Origin: Betaproteobacteria bacterium
GTDB lineage: Bacteria; Pseudomonadota; Gammaproteobacteria; Burkholderiales; Burkholderiaceae_A
Assembly: GCA_018970545.1 (NCBI GenBank)
Contig: JAGWWC010000003.1
Location: 1 to 64,000, forward strand
Direction of reading: 5' to 3'
DNA: 64,000 nt
The position numbers and the translations under genes are program-made. Shown here piece after piece: positions 11,635 to 21,615 of the stretch (position 1 is its first letter; each line of letters starts with the position of its first letter). The notes beneath the pieces are model-generated. The model had not been told where the DNA came from and ran no database searches. It was given only the letters and a program-made list of their open reading frames with translations.

Positions 11635-12423
11635 CTAAGGCGAGCTTGGGGTGCCGTCTGCTCGATATCGGCTACCCAGTCGATATCGAGAGGGATGAAA
11701 ACATCGCACCAGAGTTACGGGAACGCCGCGCGTCCAGGTCCTTCGAGTCAGCAGCAGGCAAGGCTGGTCTGGATCCATTTGCAAGCGCAGCGCCTGCTCC
11801 GGGGTGGGGAGTACCGCATCAACGACGTGCTCAATCTCATCAAAAGGCACATTGCGCACGAGATACTCCGAGGGCTGTTGCTGACTGAAATCTTGCTGAA
11901 CGAAATCGGGCGCCAATCGCGGATTCACATAACGGTCCTCGAGCTGAACCGCCACGCGATCCTCGTAATGCACACAGACGGAGTGGTAGACCGACTCACC
12001 CGTGCGCAGCTCGAGAGCAGCGGCCACCTCAAGCGGGGCAGCCACACGCTCCAGCGTTATCATTTCACAGTGATAGTCGTGACCTCGCTGGCGAATCTCG
12101 CTGGCCAAATTCGCGATTCTCAGCAGCGTCGAGTGCGGCTTTTGCTCACTGACGAAGCTGCCTACTCCAGCAATCCGCACAATGCGGCCCTGCTCTGCCA
12201 ACTCACGCAAAGCACGATTTACCGTCATTCGCGACATGCCAAACCGCGCCACCAGTTCGTGCTCCGAGGGCAGTCGGTCTCCTGGCCCAAGCGTGCCATC
12301 TTGAATCTGTCGCGAGACCAAATCCTTAATCTGCTGATAAAGCGCTACGGCACCCGCCTTTCTTGCGGGCGCATGACGGCGGTGGCTGACAAGGGATTTC
12401 AGGGCAACAGCAGCACGAGCCAT
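11635..12423 (-). CDS. hutC: GntR-family histidine utilisation repressor (HutC type, UTRA domain)
   Basis: YQQIKDLVSRQIQDGTLGPGDRLPSEHELVARFGMSRMTVNRALRELAEQG; next to hutH. Confidence 0.9.
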   Translation of the reverse strand: MARAAVALKSLVSHRRHAPARKAGAVALYQQIKDLVSRQIQDGTLGPGDRLPSEHELVARFGMSRMTVNRALRELAEQGRIVRIAGVGSFVSEQKPHSTLLRIANLASEIRQRGHDYHCEMITLERVAAPLEVAAALELRTGESVYHSVCVHYEDRVAVQLEDRYVNPRLAPDFVQQDFSQQQPSEYLVRNVPFDEIEHVVDAVLPTPEQALRLQMDPDQPCLLLTRRTWTRGVPVTLVRCFHPSRYRLGSRYRADGTPSSP

Positions 12424-12484
12424 GGTGTTAGTCAGCGAATTCAGATCGTTTCAATTCAGACTCAGCACGCTATACGGTGTACAT

Positions 12485-13264
12485 TCAATGCTCGACGGCG
12501 GCCATAGACTCCGCCCGAATTTCCTCTGTGAGCCGCGCCTTCAAGGCCATAAATTCCGGAGATGTCTTGATGGTGTAGTGCCGAGGATGCGGTAAATCAA
12601 CGTTAAGCTCAGTCTTGATCCGCCCTGGTCGGGCCGTGAACACGACAACACGATTGGCCATAAAGATCGCCTCGTCGATGTCATGTGTGACAAAAAGAAC
12701 AGTCTTTTGGGCAGACTCCCAGATCCCAAGCAAGAGCTCCTGCATCAACACCCGCGTCTGGTTATCCAGGGCACCAAAAGGCTCGTCCATCAACAGAATC
12801 TTTGGGTCGTTGGCCAAAGCGCGGGCGATCGCTGTGCGCTGCTGCATTCCGCCGGAAAGCTGCTTAGGATAGTGCTGCTCAAATCCTCTTAGACCCACCT
12901 TGGCAATGAAATAGGCGGCCCGCTCCCTCTGTGCGGCCTCTGGGGTGCCGCACTCTCGCATTCCAAAACAGATGTTCTGCTCCACAGTCAACCACGGGAA
13001 AAGCGTATAACTTTGGAAGACCATGCCACGCTCGGCACCAGGGCCTTCTACGGGGTTGCCATCAAGCAAAACACTGCCCGTCGTCGGCTGATCGAGCCCT
13101 GCAACAATACGCAACAGGGTGGACTTGCCGCAACCCGATGGGCCCAGAATCGTGACAAAGTCATTTTCTCGAACATTAAAATCGATTGGCGTGAGGGCCT
13201 GCGTTGTTGCGCCCTTCCTTCCCACAAAAACGCGGGATACACCTTGAATAGTGAGCTTGTTCAC
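12485..13264 (-). CDS. NitT/TauT-type ABC transporter ATP-binding protein
   Basis: Walker A GPSGCGKST, signature LSGGMQQR, Walker B ILLMDEP; GTG start at 13264 preferred over ORF start at 13354. Confidence 0.92.
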   Translation of the reverse strand: MNKLTIQGVSRVFVGRKGATTQALTPIDFNVRENDFVTILGPSGCGKSTLLRIVAGLDQPTTGSVLLDGNPVEGPGAERGMVFQSYTLFPWLTVEQNICFGMRECGTPEAAQRERAAYFIAKVGLRGFEQHYPKQLSGGMQQRTAIARALANDPKILLMDEPFGALDNQTRVLMQELLLGIWESAQKTVLFVTHDIDEAIFMANRVVVFTARPGRIKTELNVDLPHPRHYTIKTSPEFMALKARLTEEIRAESMAAVEH

Positions 13265-13304
13265 TGTCTCGATCGCTTCAAGGATACGATCCAGCGCGCA
13301 TCCA

Positions 13305-14150
13305 TCAGAGCGAGCTCCAAACAAAAAGCCGTCTGTTAAAGGCCTTGAACGCAAAATCAGAGATCAGCCCAATCAGGCCAATCACAATAATGCCGAAAAT
13401 AATCTGGCCAGTATTCAGCAATGCCTGACTGTCAGTGATCATGTGGCCAATGCCAGAAGAGGAGCCGATCAACTCCGCCACGATGACATAGGTCCAGGCC
13501 CAGCCCAGCACGAGACGAAGGGTCTCCGCGATCTCGGGGGCGGCGCCCGGAATCAGCACGCGCCGAACGATCCCCTGCGGCGAGGCACCTAAGGTGTAGG
13601 CGGCCTCCACCAGATCCCTTCGCGCAGCCCCGACCGTCACCGCCACCATCAAAATGATTTGAAAAACAGATCCGATGAAGATCACAAGAATTTTTTGCAG
13701 CTCACCAATTCCTGCCCAAAGAATGAGCAGCGGGATAAAGGCCGAGGCCGGTAGATATCGGCAAAACGATACGAAGGGCTCCAGAAAAGCCTCGACGCCC
13801 TTGTGGGCACCCATCATGATTCCAAGCGGCACGGCGATTACAGCCGCCAGAATAAATCCACCCATGACTCGCCATACGGTCATGCCGATGTCATGGATAA
13901 AGTTAAATTCCACAAACAAGAGCCAGCCTTCTCTCACCATCGCGATCGGGCTCGCTAAGAAAGTGGGCGAGACATAGCCACCGATCGTGAAAAAAGCCCA
14001 AACGAGAAAAAACAGAACGAAGAAGGCCAGAGCAAGGCCCCATCGTGCAACAGCACTGACTGGCTCTAGAGGCGCCCGTTTCCGGCGGCCAGCCCTCGCA
14101 AGGGCGACCGCCGGAGTATCAGATGCAACAGTAGTGCTGCGGCTGCTCAC
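13305..14150 (-). CDS. NitT/TauT-type ABC transporter permease
   Basis: Hydrophobic, YLPASAFIPLLILWAGIGELQKILVIFIG and GWAWTYVIVAELIGSSSGIG. Confidence 0.92.
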   Translation of the reverse strand: MSSRSTTVASDTPAVALARAGRRKRAPLEPVSAVARWGLALAFFVLFFLVWAFFTIGGYVSPTFLASPIAMVREGWLLFVEFNFIHDIGMTVWRVMGGFILAAVIAVPLGIMMGAHKGVEAFLEPFVSFCRYLPASAFIPLLILWAGIGELQKILVIFIGSVFQIILMVAVTVGAARRDLVEAAYTLGASPQGIVRRVLIPGAAPEIAETLRLVLGWAWTYVIVAELIGSSSGIGHMITDSQALLNTGQIIFGIIVIGLIGLISDFAFKAFNRRLFVWSSL

Positions 14151-15103
14151 TTAAGGAAGCTGGTGTCGTACATTGCATCAAAGTTACTGGGGATGCTTCG
14201 AATGACTCCTGCCTCGAGTAGGATCGCGGCTGCGTCTTTCATGAAAGCCTGTAGCTCTCCCGCAAAAAACTTTTGGTTTGCAGCCCGATCCTGCCAGCGT
14301 AAATACGAAGCCGATTTCGCAAACGCCTCGCCAGTCTGCTTCACCGCCGCGCCCATAATCTCATTTGACTTTGCGGGTTCATTTTTGATCATTTCTAACG
14401 CGTCAAAATAAGCATTGGCAAGATTGCGAGCTGCCTTGGGATTGGCCTTCAGCCAATCCGGAGCGCATCCCACCGTGTCCATCACCATGGGGTAATCGAG
14501 CGTTGTGGCCATGATTTTTCCTGCGGAAGGGTTGGCCCGAACCGTAGAAAGAAAGGGCTCATAGGTCATGGCCGCATCATTTTGGCCGGTAACAAACGCC
14601 TGAGCAGCCGCCTGGGGAGACATCGTGACGGTCTTGACATCCTTCATGCTCATACCGTTTTTACTCAGCATCCAAGCCAGGCCAAAGTAAGGTGCGGTGC
14701 CCGGGGCATCCACACTGATCGTCTTACCTTTGAGATCTGCAAACTTGTTGATGTTCGCCCGAACTGCAATCCCGTCTGCACCGAACGATTTGTCCAGCTG
14801 GAAGATCTGAACGATGGGTACGCCGTTGGCATTCCAGGCGACGTGCGTCTCAACCGTTGTGGCCGCACACTGAATCGACTTGGAGGCGAGCGCCAGATGA
14901 CGATCCTTTTGGGGAATCATTTTGATCTCGACATCGAGGCCGTGCTTCTTAAAGATGCCAGCCTTATCGGCCAGCGTCAGGGGTGCGAAACCGGTCCATC
15001 CCGACATGCCCAATGCAAGTTTGGTTTCCTGGGCATGCGCTGAGACGGCCACGCTGGCACAAAAGGCGGTCAGGGCCGCCGTTTTAATCAGAGACGAGCG
15101 CAT
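14147..15103 (-). CDS. NitT/TauT-type ABC transporter substrate-binding protein (signal peptide MRSSLIKTAALTAFCASVAVSAHAQ)
   Basis: LTLADKAGIFKKHGLDVEIKMIPQ; adjacent permease; start moved to MRSSLIK. Confidence 0.9.
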   Translation of the reverse strand: MRSSLIKTAALTAFCASVAVSAHAQETKLALGMSGWTGFAPLTLADKAGIFKKHGLDVEIKMIPQKDRHLALASKSIQCAATTVETHVAWNANGVPIVQIFQLDKSFGADGIAVRANINKFADLKGKTISVDAPGTAPYFGLAWMLSKNGMSMKDVKTVTMSPQAAAQAFVTGQNDAAMTYEPFLSTVRANPSAGKIMATTLDYPMVMDTVGCAPDWLKANPKAARNLANAYFDALEMIKNEPAKSNEIMGAAVKQTGEAFAKSASYLRWQDRAANQKFFAGELQAFMKDAAAILLEAGVIRSIPSNFDAMYDTSFLK

Positions 15104-15184
15104 AAAAAACTTCCTCCTTAAAGAATGTCTGCCTTGACGGCGAATCGGAACCCTCAACTCCCCTTTTTTTGGCGCCCGCTATTT

Positions 15185-15194
15185 TGTCTATACA
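15185..15194. promoter_or_regulatory. Candidate HutC-type operator TGTCTATACA
   Basis: Near-palindrome upstream of the ABC/hut operon; differs by one base from TGTCTAGACA at 15321. Confidence 0.45.
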
Positions 15195-15320
15195 GGGCAG
15201 AAAACGGTCCTGTAAACCGCCGCTGAAAGTGGTCGCAGCTCGGCCAGAAAAAGATGAATCAGGCCGAAGAATCTTGATTCTTGAGGCCAAGTGGAAACAT
15301 TCGGAGATGCACTGTCTTGC

Positions 15321-15330
15321 TGTCTAGACA
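15321..15330. promoter_or_regulatory. Candidate HutC-type operator TGTCTAGACA
   Basis: Perfect 10-bp palindrome in the same intergenic region, 136 bp from the first copy. Confidence 0.45.
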
Positions 15331-15395
15331 AATCCGTGCTACCCCGAAAATCGGGGCCATGACATCACCTGCAAAGGCGTCGAGCCAAACGGTCC

Positions 15396-16370
15396 CTAGT
15401 CCAGCTTTGCACCGGCAGCCTTCACGGCTTGTGCCCAGCGAGGCATCTCGCGGGCCAGAAAGGCAGCAAACGGCTCGGGGCCCAGCCAGGCCGGCTCGGA
15501 CCCCTGATCACCCATCGTTTTTTGAATCTCGGCCGCGTCGAGCGCTTCTTTAAACGCTAGGCTTAATTTACGGACGACCTCCGCGGGCGTGCCTTTGGGG
15601 GCAAGAATTCCGTAAAAACCGACGACATCGAGCGAAGCGACCCCAGTTTCCAGCACCGTCGGAACGCCCGCGAGCGCAGGATTTCTTTTGTTGCTGGTCA
15701 CCGCCAGCACGCGAATCTTGCCATCTTTGAAATGATTCACTGCTTGCGGAATCGACTCGGCCATGAAATCAACGTGGCCGGCCAAAAGATCCGTGAAAGC
15801 AGGCGCGGTCCCTTTGTAAGGCACATGAACCATTGAAATTCCGGTCTCGGTCTTGAGCATCTCCGGCACCAGATGAGAGATGCCCCCATTTCCCGCAGAC
15901 CCGTAATTGAGCTTGCCGGGATTTGCCTTTGCGTGCTGGATAAGTTCCTTCAAATTTTTCGCCGGCACTTTATTGTTCACAATCAGTGCAAGGGCCTGCT
16001 GAGCCGTGCGCGCAACGGGAGCGAAATCTCGTAAGGTGTCGTATGGCTTCTGCGTATAGATTGCCGGATTGATGACCATCGTTCCGGTATTCGCAAGCAA
16101 CAAGGTGTAGCCATCCGGCGGCGACTGAGCGACGAATTGTGCGCCAATCGTGCCACCGGCACCGGCTCGGTAGTCAATCACCACAGGCTGGCCGAGCGAG
16201 GCGGCAAGTCGGGTCGACAGCAGGCGAATATGCTGGTCCAGCGGACCGCCCGCAGGAAACCCCATCACAATCCGTACCGGTTTGTCGGGAAACGTCGTGG
16301 CCTGCGCCATTGCAGGCGGCAGGCTGGCAATTGTGATTACGATTGCAGCAAAGAATCGATAGATGCTCAT
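15396..16370 (-). CDS. Tripartite tricarboxylate transporter (Bug/TctC family) substrate-binding protein
   Basis: FPDKPVRIVMGFPAGGPLDQHIRLL, IDYRAGAGGTIGAQFVAQSPPDGYTLLL; start ATG 16370 with signal peptide. Confidence 0.93.
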   Translation of the reverse strand: MSIYRFFAAIVITIASLPPAMAQATTFPDKPVRIVMGFPAGGPLDQHIRLLSTRLAASLGQPVVIDYRAGAGGTIGAQFVAQSPPDGYTLLLANTGTMVINPAIYTQKPYDTLRDFAPVARTAQQALALIVNNKVPAKNLKELIQHAKANPGKLNYGSAGNGGISHLVPEMLKTETGISMVHVPYKGTAPAFTDLLAGHVDFMAESIPQAVNHFKDGKIRVLAVTSNKRNPALAGVPTVLETGVASLDVVGFYGILAPKGTPAEVVRKLSLAFKEALDAAEIQKTMGDQGSEPAWLGPEPFAAFLAREMPRWAQAVKAAGAKLD

Positions 16371-16419
16371 TGATGACTCCCGAAACTCGTCAGCCAGTAC
16401 ACGGCGCCAAAACCAAATC

Positions 16420-17499
16420 CTAGTCCAGAGTAAACGCCTCATGAAGTGCGCTCTGAATATCGCCGCCCATGATGGGCCCGCCTCCGGCAACGTAAATCAT
16501 GTTCCCAATTGCAGCCGCTCCCATCCCGTGCCGGGGGGTCGGCATCGGCGCGTAGGACTCCCAGCGATCCGTCTGAAGATCATACGCTTCATTCTGACCA
16601 TACACGCGATTGGTACCCTCCCCGCCCATCACAAAAATCTTACCTTTGAAAAAAACTGCTCCATGTCCTGATCGAGCTGTCGGAAGCGGGTTGCGCATTG
16701 TCCAACGATCTGTTTTTGCGTCCCATGAGTGGTGAAGGTTTGAATTTGTATGAAAGCTATCCACCCGCCCCCCAAGAACGTGTATCAAGTCGTTGACCAC
16801 CAACGTGCCTGTATGGTCTCTTCCGGTGGGCAACGGCGTCAGGGCCACCCAACGATCTTGAGCGGGAACATACATGGTGTGCCAATTGACGGATTTTTTG
16901 TCACTGAATGTATCGCCAATGGCTCCCCCAACCGCGTGAATGTTCCCATTCAATGCCACGAGCGCCACTGCGCCACAGCGCTGAGGGAGCGGTGCAATTT
17001 CGCGCCACTGAGACTTTTCAAGAACGAAGCACCGCGAATCCGGCTTTCGATTCTGCTCCAAATGGCCGCCCACGGCGTAAAGCTGATCTCCTAGGACAGC
17101 AACGCCTACATGATTCGCACCACGGGGCAATGCAGGAGCATCAAACCATCGATCCTGTTTCGGGTCATAAACATGATGATAGGCACGATCCACTCGCTGT
17201 TCACCGTAGCCGCCCAAGACATGCATCTGCTGATTCATGACCGTCGCCCAGGCCATCTCACTTCGCGGCAACGGAAGAGTAGCCCGACGCATCCATCTTC
17301 CGGGCTGCTTTGATTTCGGTGCAGGCGAATCAAACACATGCTGCTGAGCCATCAGTGCAGTCGGCGCTTCCTTTGCACTGGGATCCCGAAGGGAGGAGTA
17401 AAGAGCGTCGCCATGATGCGAGTGGGATGCGGCCTGAGGCCATGAGGGCGACGAGATAATCAACCCCCCGATCATTCCTAAGAAATTTCGACGTTCCAT
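16420..17499 (-). CDS. Kelch-repeat protein with Tat-like signal (MERRNFLGMIGG)
   Basis: Repeated ...VLGG/AVGG/VMGG.../DRW blades; twin-arginine RRNFLG N-terminus. Confidence 0.85.
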   Translation of the reverse strand: MERRNFLGMIGGLIISSPSWPQAASHSHHGDALYSSLRDPSAKEAPTALMAQQHVFDSPAPKSKQPGRWMRRATLPLPRSEMAWATVMNQQMHVLGGYGEQRVDRAYHHVYDPKQDRWFDAPALPRGANHVGVAVLGDQLYAVGGHLEQNRKPDSRCFVLEKSQWREIAPLPQRCGAVALVALNGNIHAVGGAIGDTFSDKKSVNWHTMYVPAQDRWVALTPLPTGRDHTGTLVVNDLIHVLGGRVDSFHTNSNLHHSWDAKTDRWTMRNPLPTARSGHGAVFFKGKIFVMGGEGTNRVYGQNEAYDLQTDRWESYAPMPTPRHGMGAAAIGNMIYVAGGGPIMGGDIQSALHEAFTLD

Positions 17500-17506
17500 A
17501 AACGAC

Positions 17507-19108
17507 CTATAAATATTGCTGCTTGAGTTGATCCGCAATCTTCTCCGCCACCATGATGGTCGGAATGTTGGTGTTACTACTGGTTAAAAAAGGAAAAATC
17601 GAGGCGTCCACGACGCGCAGTCGCTCCAAGCCATGGACCCGACAGCCGGTATCCACCACCGCATCAGGATCATTGCCCATCCGGCAGGTGCCTGCCGGAT
17701 GCCAACAGGTCTGGCCCGTCGATCGAGCGTACTCAACCAATGCCTCATCAGATTGGACCGGGGCACCTGGCCGAATTTCATGATCAATCAGTGCTGAAAG
17801 CGCCTGTGACTGGCTCAGTCGCCGAGCGATTCTCATGCCCGCCAACAAAGTGGTGACATCCAGCGGATTTCTCAGGTATCCGGGCTGCACCGATGGGCTG
17901 ACCTCGGGATCGGTTGATTGAATATGCGTATCACCGCGCGATTGGGGGTAGATGCCATAGACACCGATTTGAAATGCTGAACCCGGATCCATCCCTTCAC
18001 GAAGTGACTCGGGGATTCGGTTGGTGGCGCTGGCAAGACTGATCTGAATGCGGAGATCAGGATTGTTTTCGTGCCCAAGACTTGACGCATAAAGCGTCGC
18101 TTTCAATGTGGCATCGGTAAAAAGTCCCCGCCTCAAAATCGCGTATTTTACCGCCTCCGTCATGAGCCGCCATGATTTGGTCAGCATGTAATTGATCGTG
18201 TCTTTTGATGACGTGGAGAAACAAAGTCGCGTCATGATGTGGTCCTGGAGATTCTCGCCGACTGCAGGCCGATCCAACACGGTTGGTATTCCGAATTCGG
18301 CAGTGATCTGGCGATTGCCAACGCCGGAGAGTTCGAGAATCTGCGGGCTGCGAACTGCGCCGGCACACAACAAAACCTCTTTTCCGGCGAGATATTCACG
18401 CTCAGCACCGCCATGCTTTACGACCACACCAACGGCCCGCTGCCGCTGAAACAGGAGTCGCTGCACGACTGCCCCGGTGATGACGGTGAGATTGTCTCTT
18501 CCCCGTGCAGCAGCCAAATAGCCCTCAGCAGTCCCTGTCCGGGCGCCTTGTCGCGTCGAGATCTGAAGATAGCTCGCACCGCAGGGGTTGCCCGCGTTGT
18601 AGTCAGCGATGATCGGATAACCAAGCTCCGCGCATCCGGAGATAAACGCATCGCAGAGCGTATTGTTTTCCACAAAACTGATATGGATCGGGCCGCCACG
18701 ACCGCGGTGCGGTGCCGCCGGGCCCGGCCAGTGCTCGAGTCTGCGAAAGTACGGAAGACAGTCTTCATAGGACCAATCCCCCACCATCTCCCCCCAGGCG
18801 TCGTATTTCGCGGGGTGCCCACGAACAACCAGCAAACCATTGACTGCGCTGGATCCGCCCAAGCACCTGCCACTGACCCAGTCGCGGGTGATGTGATTTG
18901 AGGCCGGGTCGGGCTGCGTGCGCAGCTTCCACGTGCGGCTCGGATCATTTAAAAGCTTTCCGACACCAATCGGAATGCGACTCCATAAGCCGCCCGAGTG
19001 CTGCCCCGCCTCCAGCAACAACACCCGATGGCGCGGATTTTCCGATAGCCGGGCAGCGAGCGTTGCACCCGCTGAGCCGGCCCCGACAACGATAAAATCA
19101 ATATTCAT
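17507..19108 (-). CDS. GMC family FAD oxidoreductase (choline dehydrogenase-like)
   Basis: IVVGAGSAGATLAARLSEN, RCLGGSSAVNGLLVVRGHPAKYDAW, CWHPAGTCRMG, TSSNTNIPTIMVAEKIAD. Confidence 0.95.
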   Translation of the reverse strand: MNIDFIVVGAGSAGATLAARLSENPRHRVLLLEAGQHSGGLWSRIPIGVGKLLNDPSRTWKLRTQPDPASNHITRDWVSGRCLGGSSAVNGLLVVRGHPAKYDAWGEMVGDWSYEDCLPYFRRLEHWPGPAAPHRGRGGPIHISFVENNTLCDAFISGCAELGYPIIADYNAGNPCGASYLQISTRQGARTGTAEGYLAAARGRDNLTVITGAVVQRLLFQRQRAVGVVVKHGGAEREYLAGKEVLLCAGAVRSPQILELSGVGNRQITAEFGIPTVLDRPAVGENLQDHIMTRLCFSTSSKDTINYMLTKSWRLMTEAVKYAILRRGLFTDATLKATLYASSLGHENNPDLRIQISLASATNRIPESLREGMDPGSAFQIGVYGIYPQSRGDTHIQSTDPEVSPSVQPGYLRNPLDVTTLLAGMRIARRLSQSQALSALIDHEIRPGAPVQSDEALVEYARSTGQTCWHPAGTCRMGNDPDAVVDTGCRVHGLERLRVVDASIFPFLTSSNTNIPTIMVAEKIADQLKQQYL

Positions 19109-19297
19109 TTTGAAGAGCTATTTCAGCTGGTTTCACTGCGCCCGATAGTACTTTGACTCATCCTCTGATCCAGCAGAATAGCCGGTGACGGACACCACCT
19201 GTCCGCACCTCATGCGGCCAGCCCCAATCGGATGGATCGTCTCTCTCCGAGGATCAGGGATTACACGAATATGGCCCCGGGGACAATTCATTAAGAC

Positions 19298-19311
19298 TGA
19301 AAGCGGTTACA
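19298..19311. promoter_or_regulatory. LacI-family operator TGAAAGCGGTTACA
   Basis: LacI/GalR-like palindrome 40 bp upstream of SBP start; matches sites at 28229 and 34473. Confidence 0.6.
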
Positions 19312-19350
19312 ACAAAAAACTCAAGAAGTTATCGACATTCGGGGGGATTT

Positions 19351-20646
19351 ATGGCGATTCGCTTTTTCTCAACATCCATGCGTGCACTCGGCGCCGCAAT
19401 CACGACGCTCATGTTGGCTTTGGTGCCGCTCTCTCAAGCGACTGCCCAAAACTTCACCGAGTGGGGCTTTCCTCAGCCATATGAGCGAGTGTCCGCAAAA
19501 TCAATTGAATGGATGAAAGCCAAGGGCTGGTGGCCCATGTCAGTCGCCTACCAGCCGCCATGGTCGGGGCAAAACGCGATTTTTGCGGTCATGAATCAAC
19601 AAAAATTGCTTCAGGCGCGCGGTATCGATGTCACATTCCAGACCTTTCCCTCGGGTCCCGCGCTCAACGAGGTGTTCATTTCCGGCCGCGCCCAGGTCGG
19701 TAACGGCGGAAACTTCCCAATGAACACGCTGATTGACCGAAATGTGCCGGTTCGTGTTGTGGCCATCATGTCGCCAGGGCTTCGCCATCAGTTGATCGTT
19801 CCCAATGACTCCCCTTTAAAGAGGATGGAAGACTTGCGCGGTGGCAATCCTGCCACCAAAGAGCCATGGGTAATCGGTATTGCAACCGGCTCCTCTGCGG
19901 AGTTCTATCTTCAGCTGTCGCTGGCTGCCAACAAGTTGACGATCGGAAAAGACATTACCTTCCGCAATATGCCGCCGCCCGAGCAGGCACTGCTGCCCAA
20001 AGGCATCGATGCAGTCGTCCCTTGGGACTTCACGAACTCATTGATTCTCAATGAGCGTAAGACTGGTCGCGCGCTGGAGGCCCACTACAACTATGTGATG
20101 TACCTGGGCGTGACCTATGTCCGCCAGGAACTGGTCGACAATGTTCCCGATGTCGTTCAGGCGCTGACCGATGCAATCGCCGAAGCACAGCTTTGGATGC
20201 GACTGAATCCAGAAAAAGCAGTGGATGCCCTTCTGGAGGATCCCAATCTAAAACTACAGCCAAAAACGCTACTCTCCCAGCAAATTGCCGAATACAACAA
20301 CCACTTCAAGCCAACCTATCTGTATCCTCATACCGCTTTCTGGTTCCAAGAGAATAAAAACACGGTCAATTGGCTTTACGAAAACAAGCGGATGAAGACA
20401 CCTCTGACCGAGGATGAATTCAGAGCCGTTTTCCGCCCGGAGTTCATGGGCAAGACTTTTGAAAAATTGGGCTGGGCAGTTCCGAAATCCCCCCCGTTCA
20501 TTCCTGCCGGATGGAAAGGCAAGGTGGGCGAGCCGCCCTATCCTGAATACCTGACCTATCTGAACATGAAGGGGCCTCAGGCGTTCCCCGAAAAAGGGGA
20601 TCTGGTGAAGCCATGGACTTTCAAAGGTCGGACATACCGGCCCTAA
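19351..20646 (+). CDS. ABC transporter substrate-binding protein (NitT/TauT type)
   Basis: Signal peptide ending ATAQN; NEVFISGRAQVGNGGNFPMNTLIDRNVPVRVVAIMSPG; followed by permease and ATPase. Confidence 0.88.
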   Translation: MAIRFFSTSMRALGAAITTLMLALVPLSQATAQNFTEWGFPQPYERVSAKSIEWMKAKGWWPMSVAYQPPWSGQNAIFAVMNQQKLLQARGIDVTFQTFPSGPALNEVFISGRAQVGNGGNFPMNTLIDRNVPVRVVAIMSPGLRHQLIVPNDSPLKRMEDLRGGNPATKEPWVIGIATGSSAEFYLQLSLAANKLTIGKDITFRNMPPPEQALLPKGIDAVVPWDFTNSLILNERKTGRALEAHYNYVMYLGVTYVRQELVDNVPDVVQALTDAIAEAQLWMRLNPEKAVDALLEDPNLKLQPKTLLSQQIAEYNNHFKPTYLYPHTAFWFQENKNTVNWLYENKRMKTPLTEDEFRAVFRPEFMGKTFEKLGWAVPKSPPFIPAGWKGKVGEPPYPEYLTYLNMKGPQAFPEKGDLVKPWTFKGRTYRP

Positions 20647-20684
20647 GCCCAACGTCAGCGCCAATCTCTTCATCGCAGTGAATT

Positions 20685-21551
20685 TTGAAAGTGAGTGACA
20701 CGGCCAATGCGCAATTGGCCGACCCCTCCGCTTTGACTCCCGCAGAGGAGGCGGCAGTGGCTCGAATTCGGCGGGGCCCCGGCTGGCTCAGCGGAATGGT
20801 GCGGTATTTGGGTCTGCTGGTCTTTTTTGGGGTGTGGCAAATCATCTCAGCGTTTGTGCTGCCGCGTATTGATGCCAACCTTGTATCGTTGATGCCACCG
20901 CCCACAGAAGTCGTCAAAGCCGCGATTGCACTGCTGGTCTCCGGAGAGTTGTTAAAACATTTTTTGACCAGCCTGCAGCGCGAGGTGATTGCATTCACCT
21001 ATGCCTGCATCGCGATTCCTCTTGGTGTGCTGATGGGATGGTCAAAAACAGTTCAAAATCTAATGGAGCCAGTTTTTGAGATGCTTCGACCGATTCCACC
21101 GATCGCATGGATTCCGCTAGCCATCCTCTGGTTTGGCATCAGCGATCTGCAGAATCAATTCATCATCTTCCTTGGTATTTTCTTTCCGCTTTTGATCAAT
21201 ACGATTACGGGTGTCAAGAATGTTGAATACAACATTGTCCGGGCTGCACGCTGTCTAGGGGCCAGCGAGAGAGCGGTTCTGGTCAAGGTCGTGTTTCGGG
21301 CAGCACTGCCGCAGATCGTGACCGGTATTCGAGTGGGTCTTGGCGTCGGCTGGATGGCGCTGGTGGCTGCCGAATTGGTGGGCGCTACCTCGGGCCTAGG
21401 CTGGTTGATCTCTGATGCACGCAGCGTATTACGTACCGATATTATTTTGGTCGGAATGATTTCAATTGGCGTAGCGGGTCTACTCATCGACCAAGGACTA
21501 CGATGGGTGGCACGCAAGCTGCTGCCGTGGTCGCTGGCAATGACCAAATGA
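20685..21551 (+). CDS. ABC transporter permease (NitT/TauT type)
   Basis: EMLRPIPPIAWIPLAILWFGISDLQNQFIIFLG; GVGWMALVAAELVGATSGLGWLI. Confidence 0.93.
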   Translation: MKVSDTANAQLADPSALTPAEEAAVARIRRGPGWLSGMVRYLGLLVFFGVWQIISAFVLPRIDANLVSLMPPPTEVVKAAIALLVSGELLKHFLTSLQREVIAFTYACIAIPLGVLMGWSKTVQNLMEPVFEMLRPIPPIAWIPLAILWFGISDLQNQFIIFLGIFFPLLINTITGVKNVEYNIVRAARCLGASERAVLVKVVFRAALPQIVTGIRVGLGVGWMALVAAELVGATSGLGWLISDARSVLRTDIILVGMISIGVAGLLIDQGLRWVARKLLPWSLAMTK

Positions 21552-21615
21552 CAAGGCTCGATTCCCCCTTGCGGCCAGGGTCCAGCAAAACAGAATTCCA
21601 AGATGGTGGGACAAA

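Noticed and set aside
12468-12484. CTATACGGTGTACA as a third HutC operator
   Set aside because: Only weak symmetry and a poor match to the TGTCTA(T/G)ACA pair.
11578-12507. 309-aa plus-strand ORF
   Set aside because: Antisense to hutC, whose protein has clear GntR/UTRA signatures.
15341-15358. CCCCGA-AAA-TCGGGG hairpin as a terminator
   Set aside because: Short stem and no T tract on either strand.
18239-18901. 220-aa plus-strand ORF
   Set aside because: Antisense to GMC oxidoreductase; no domain recognised.
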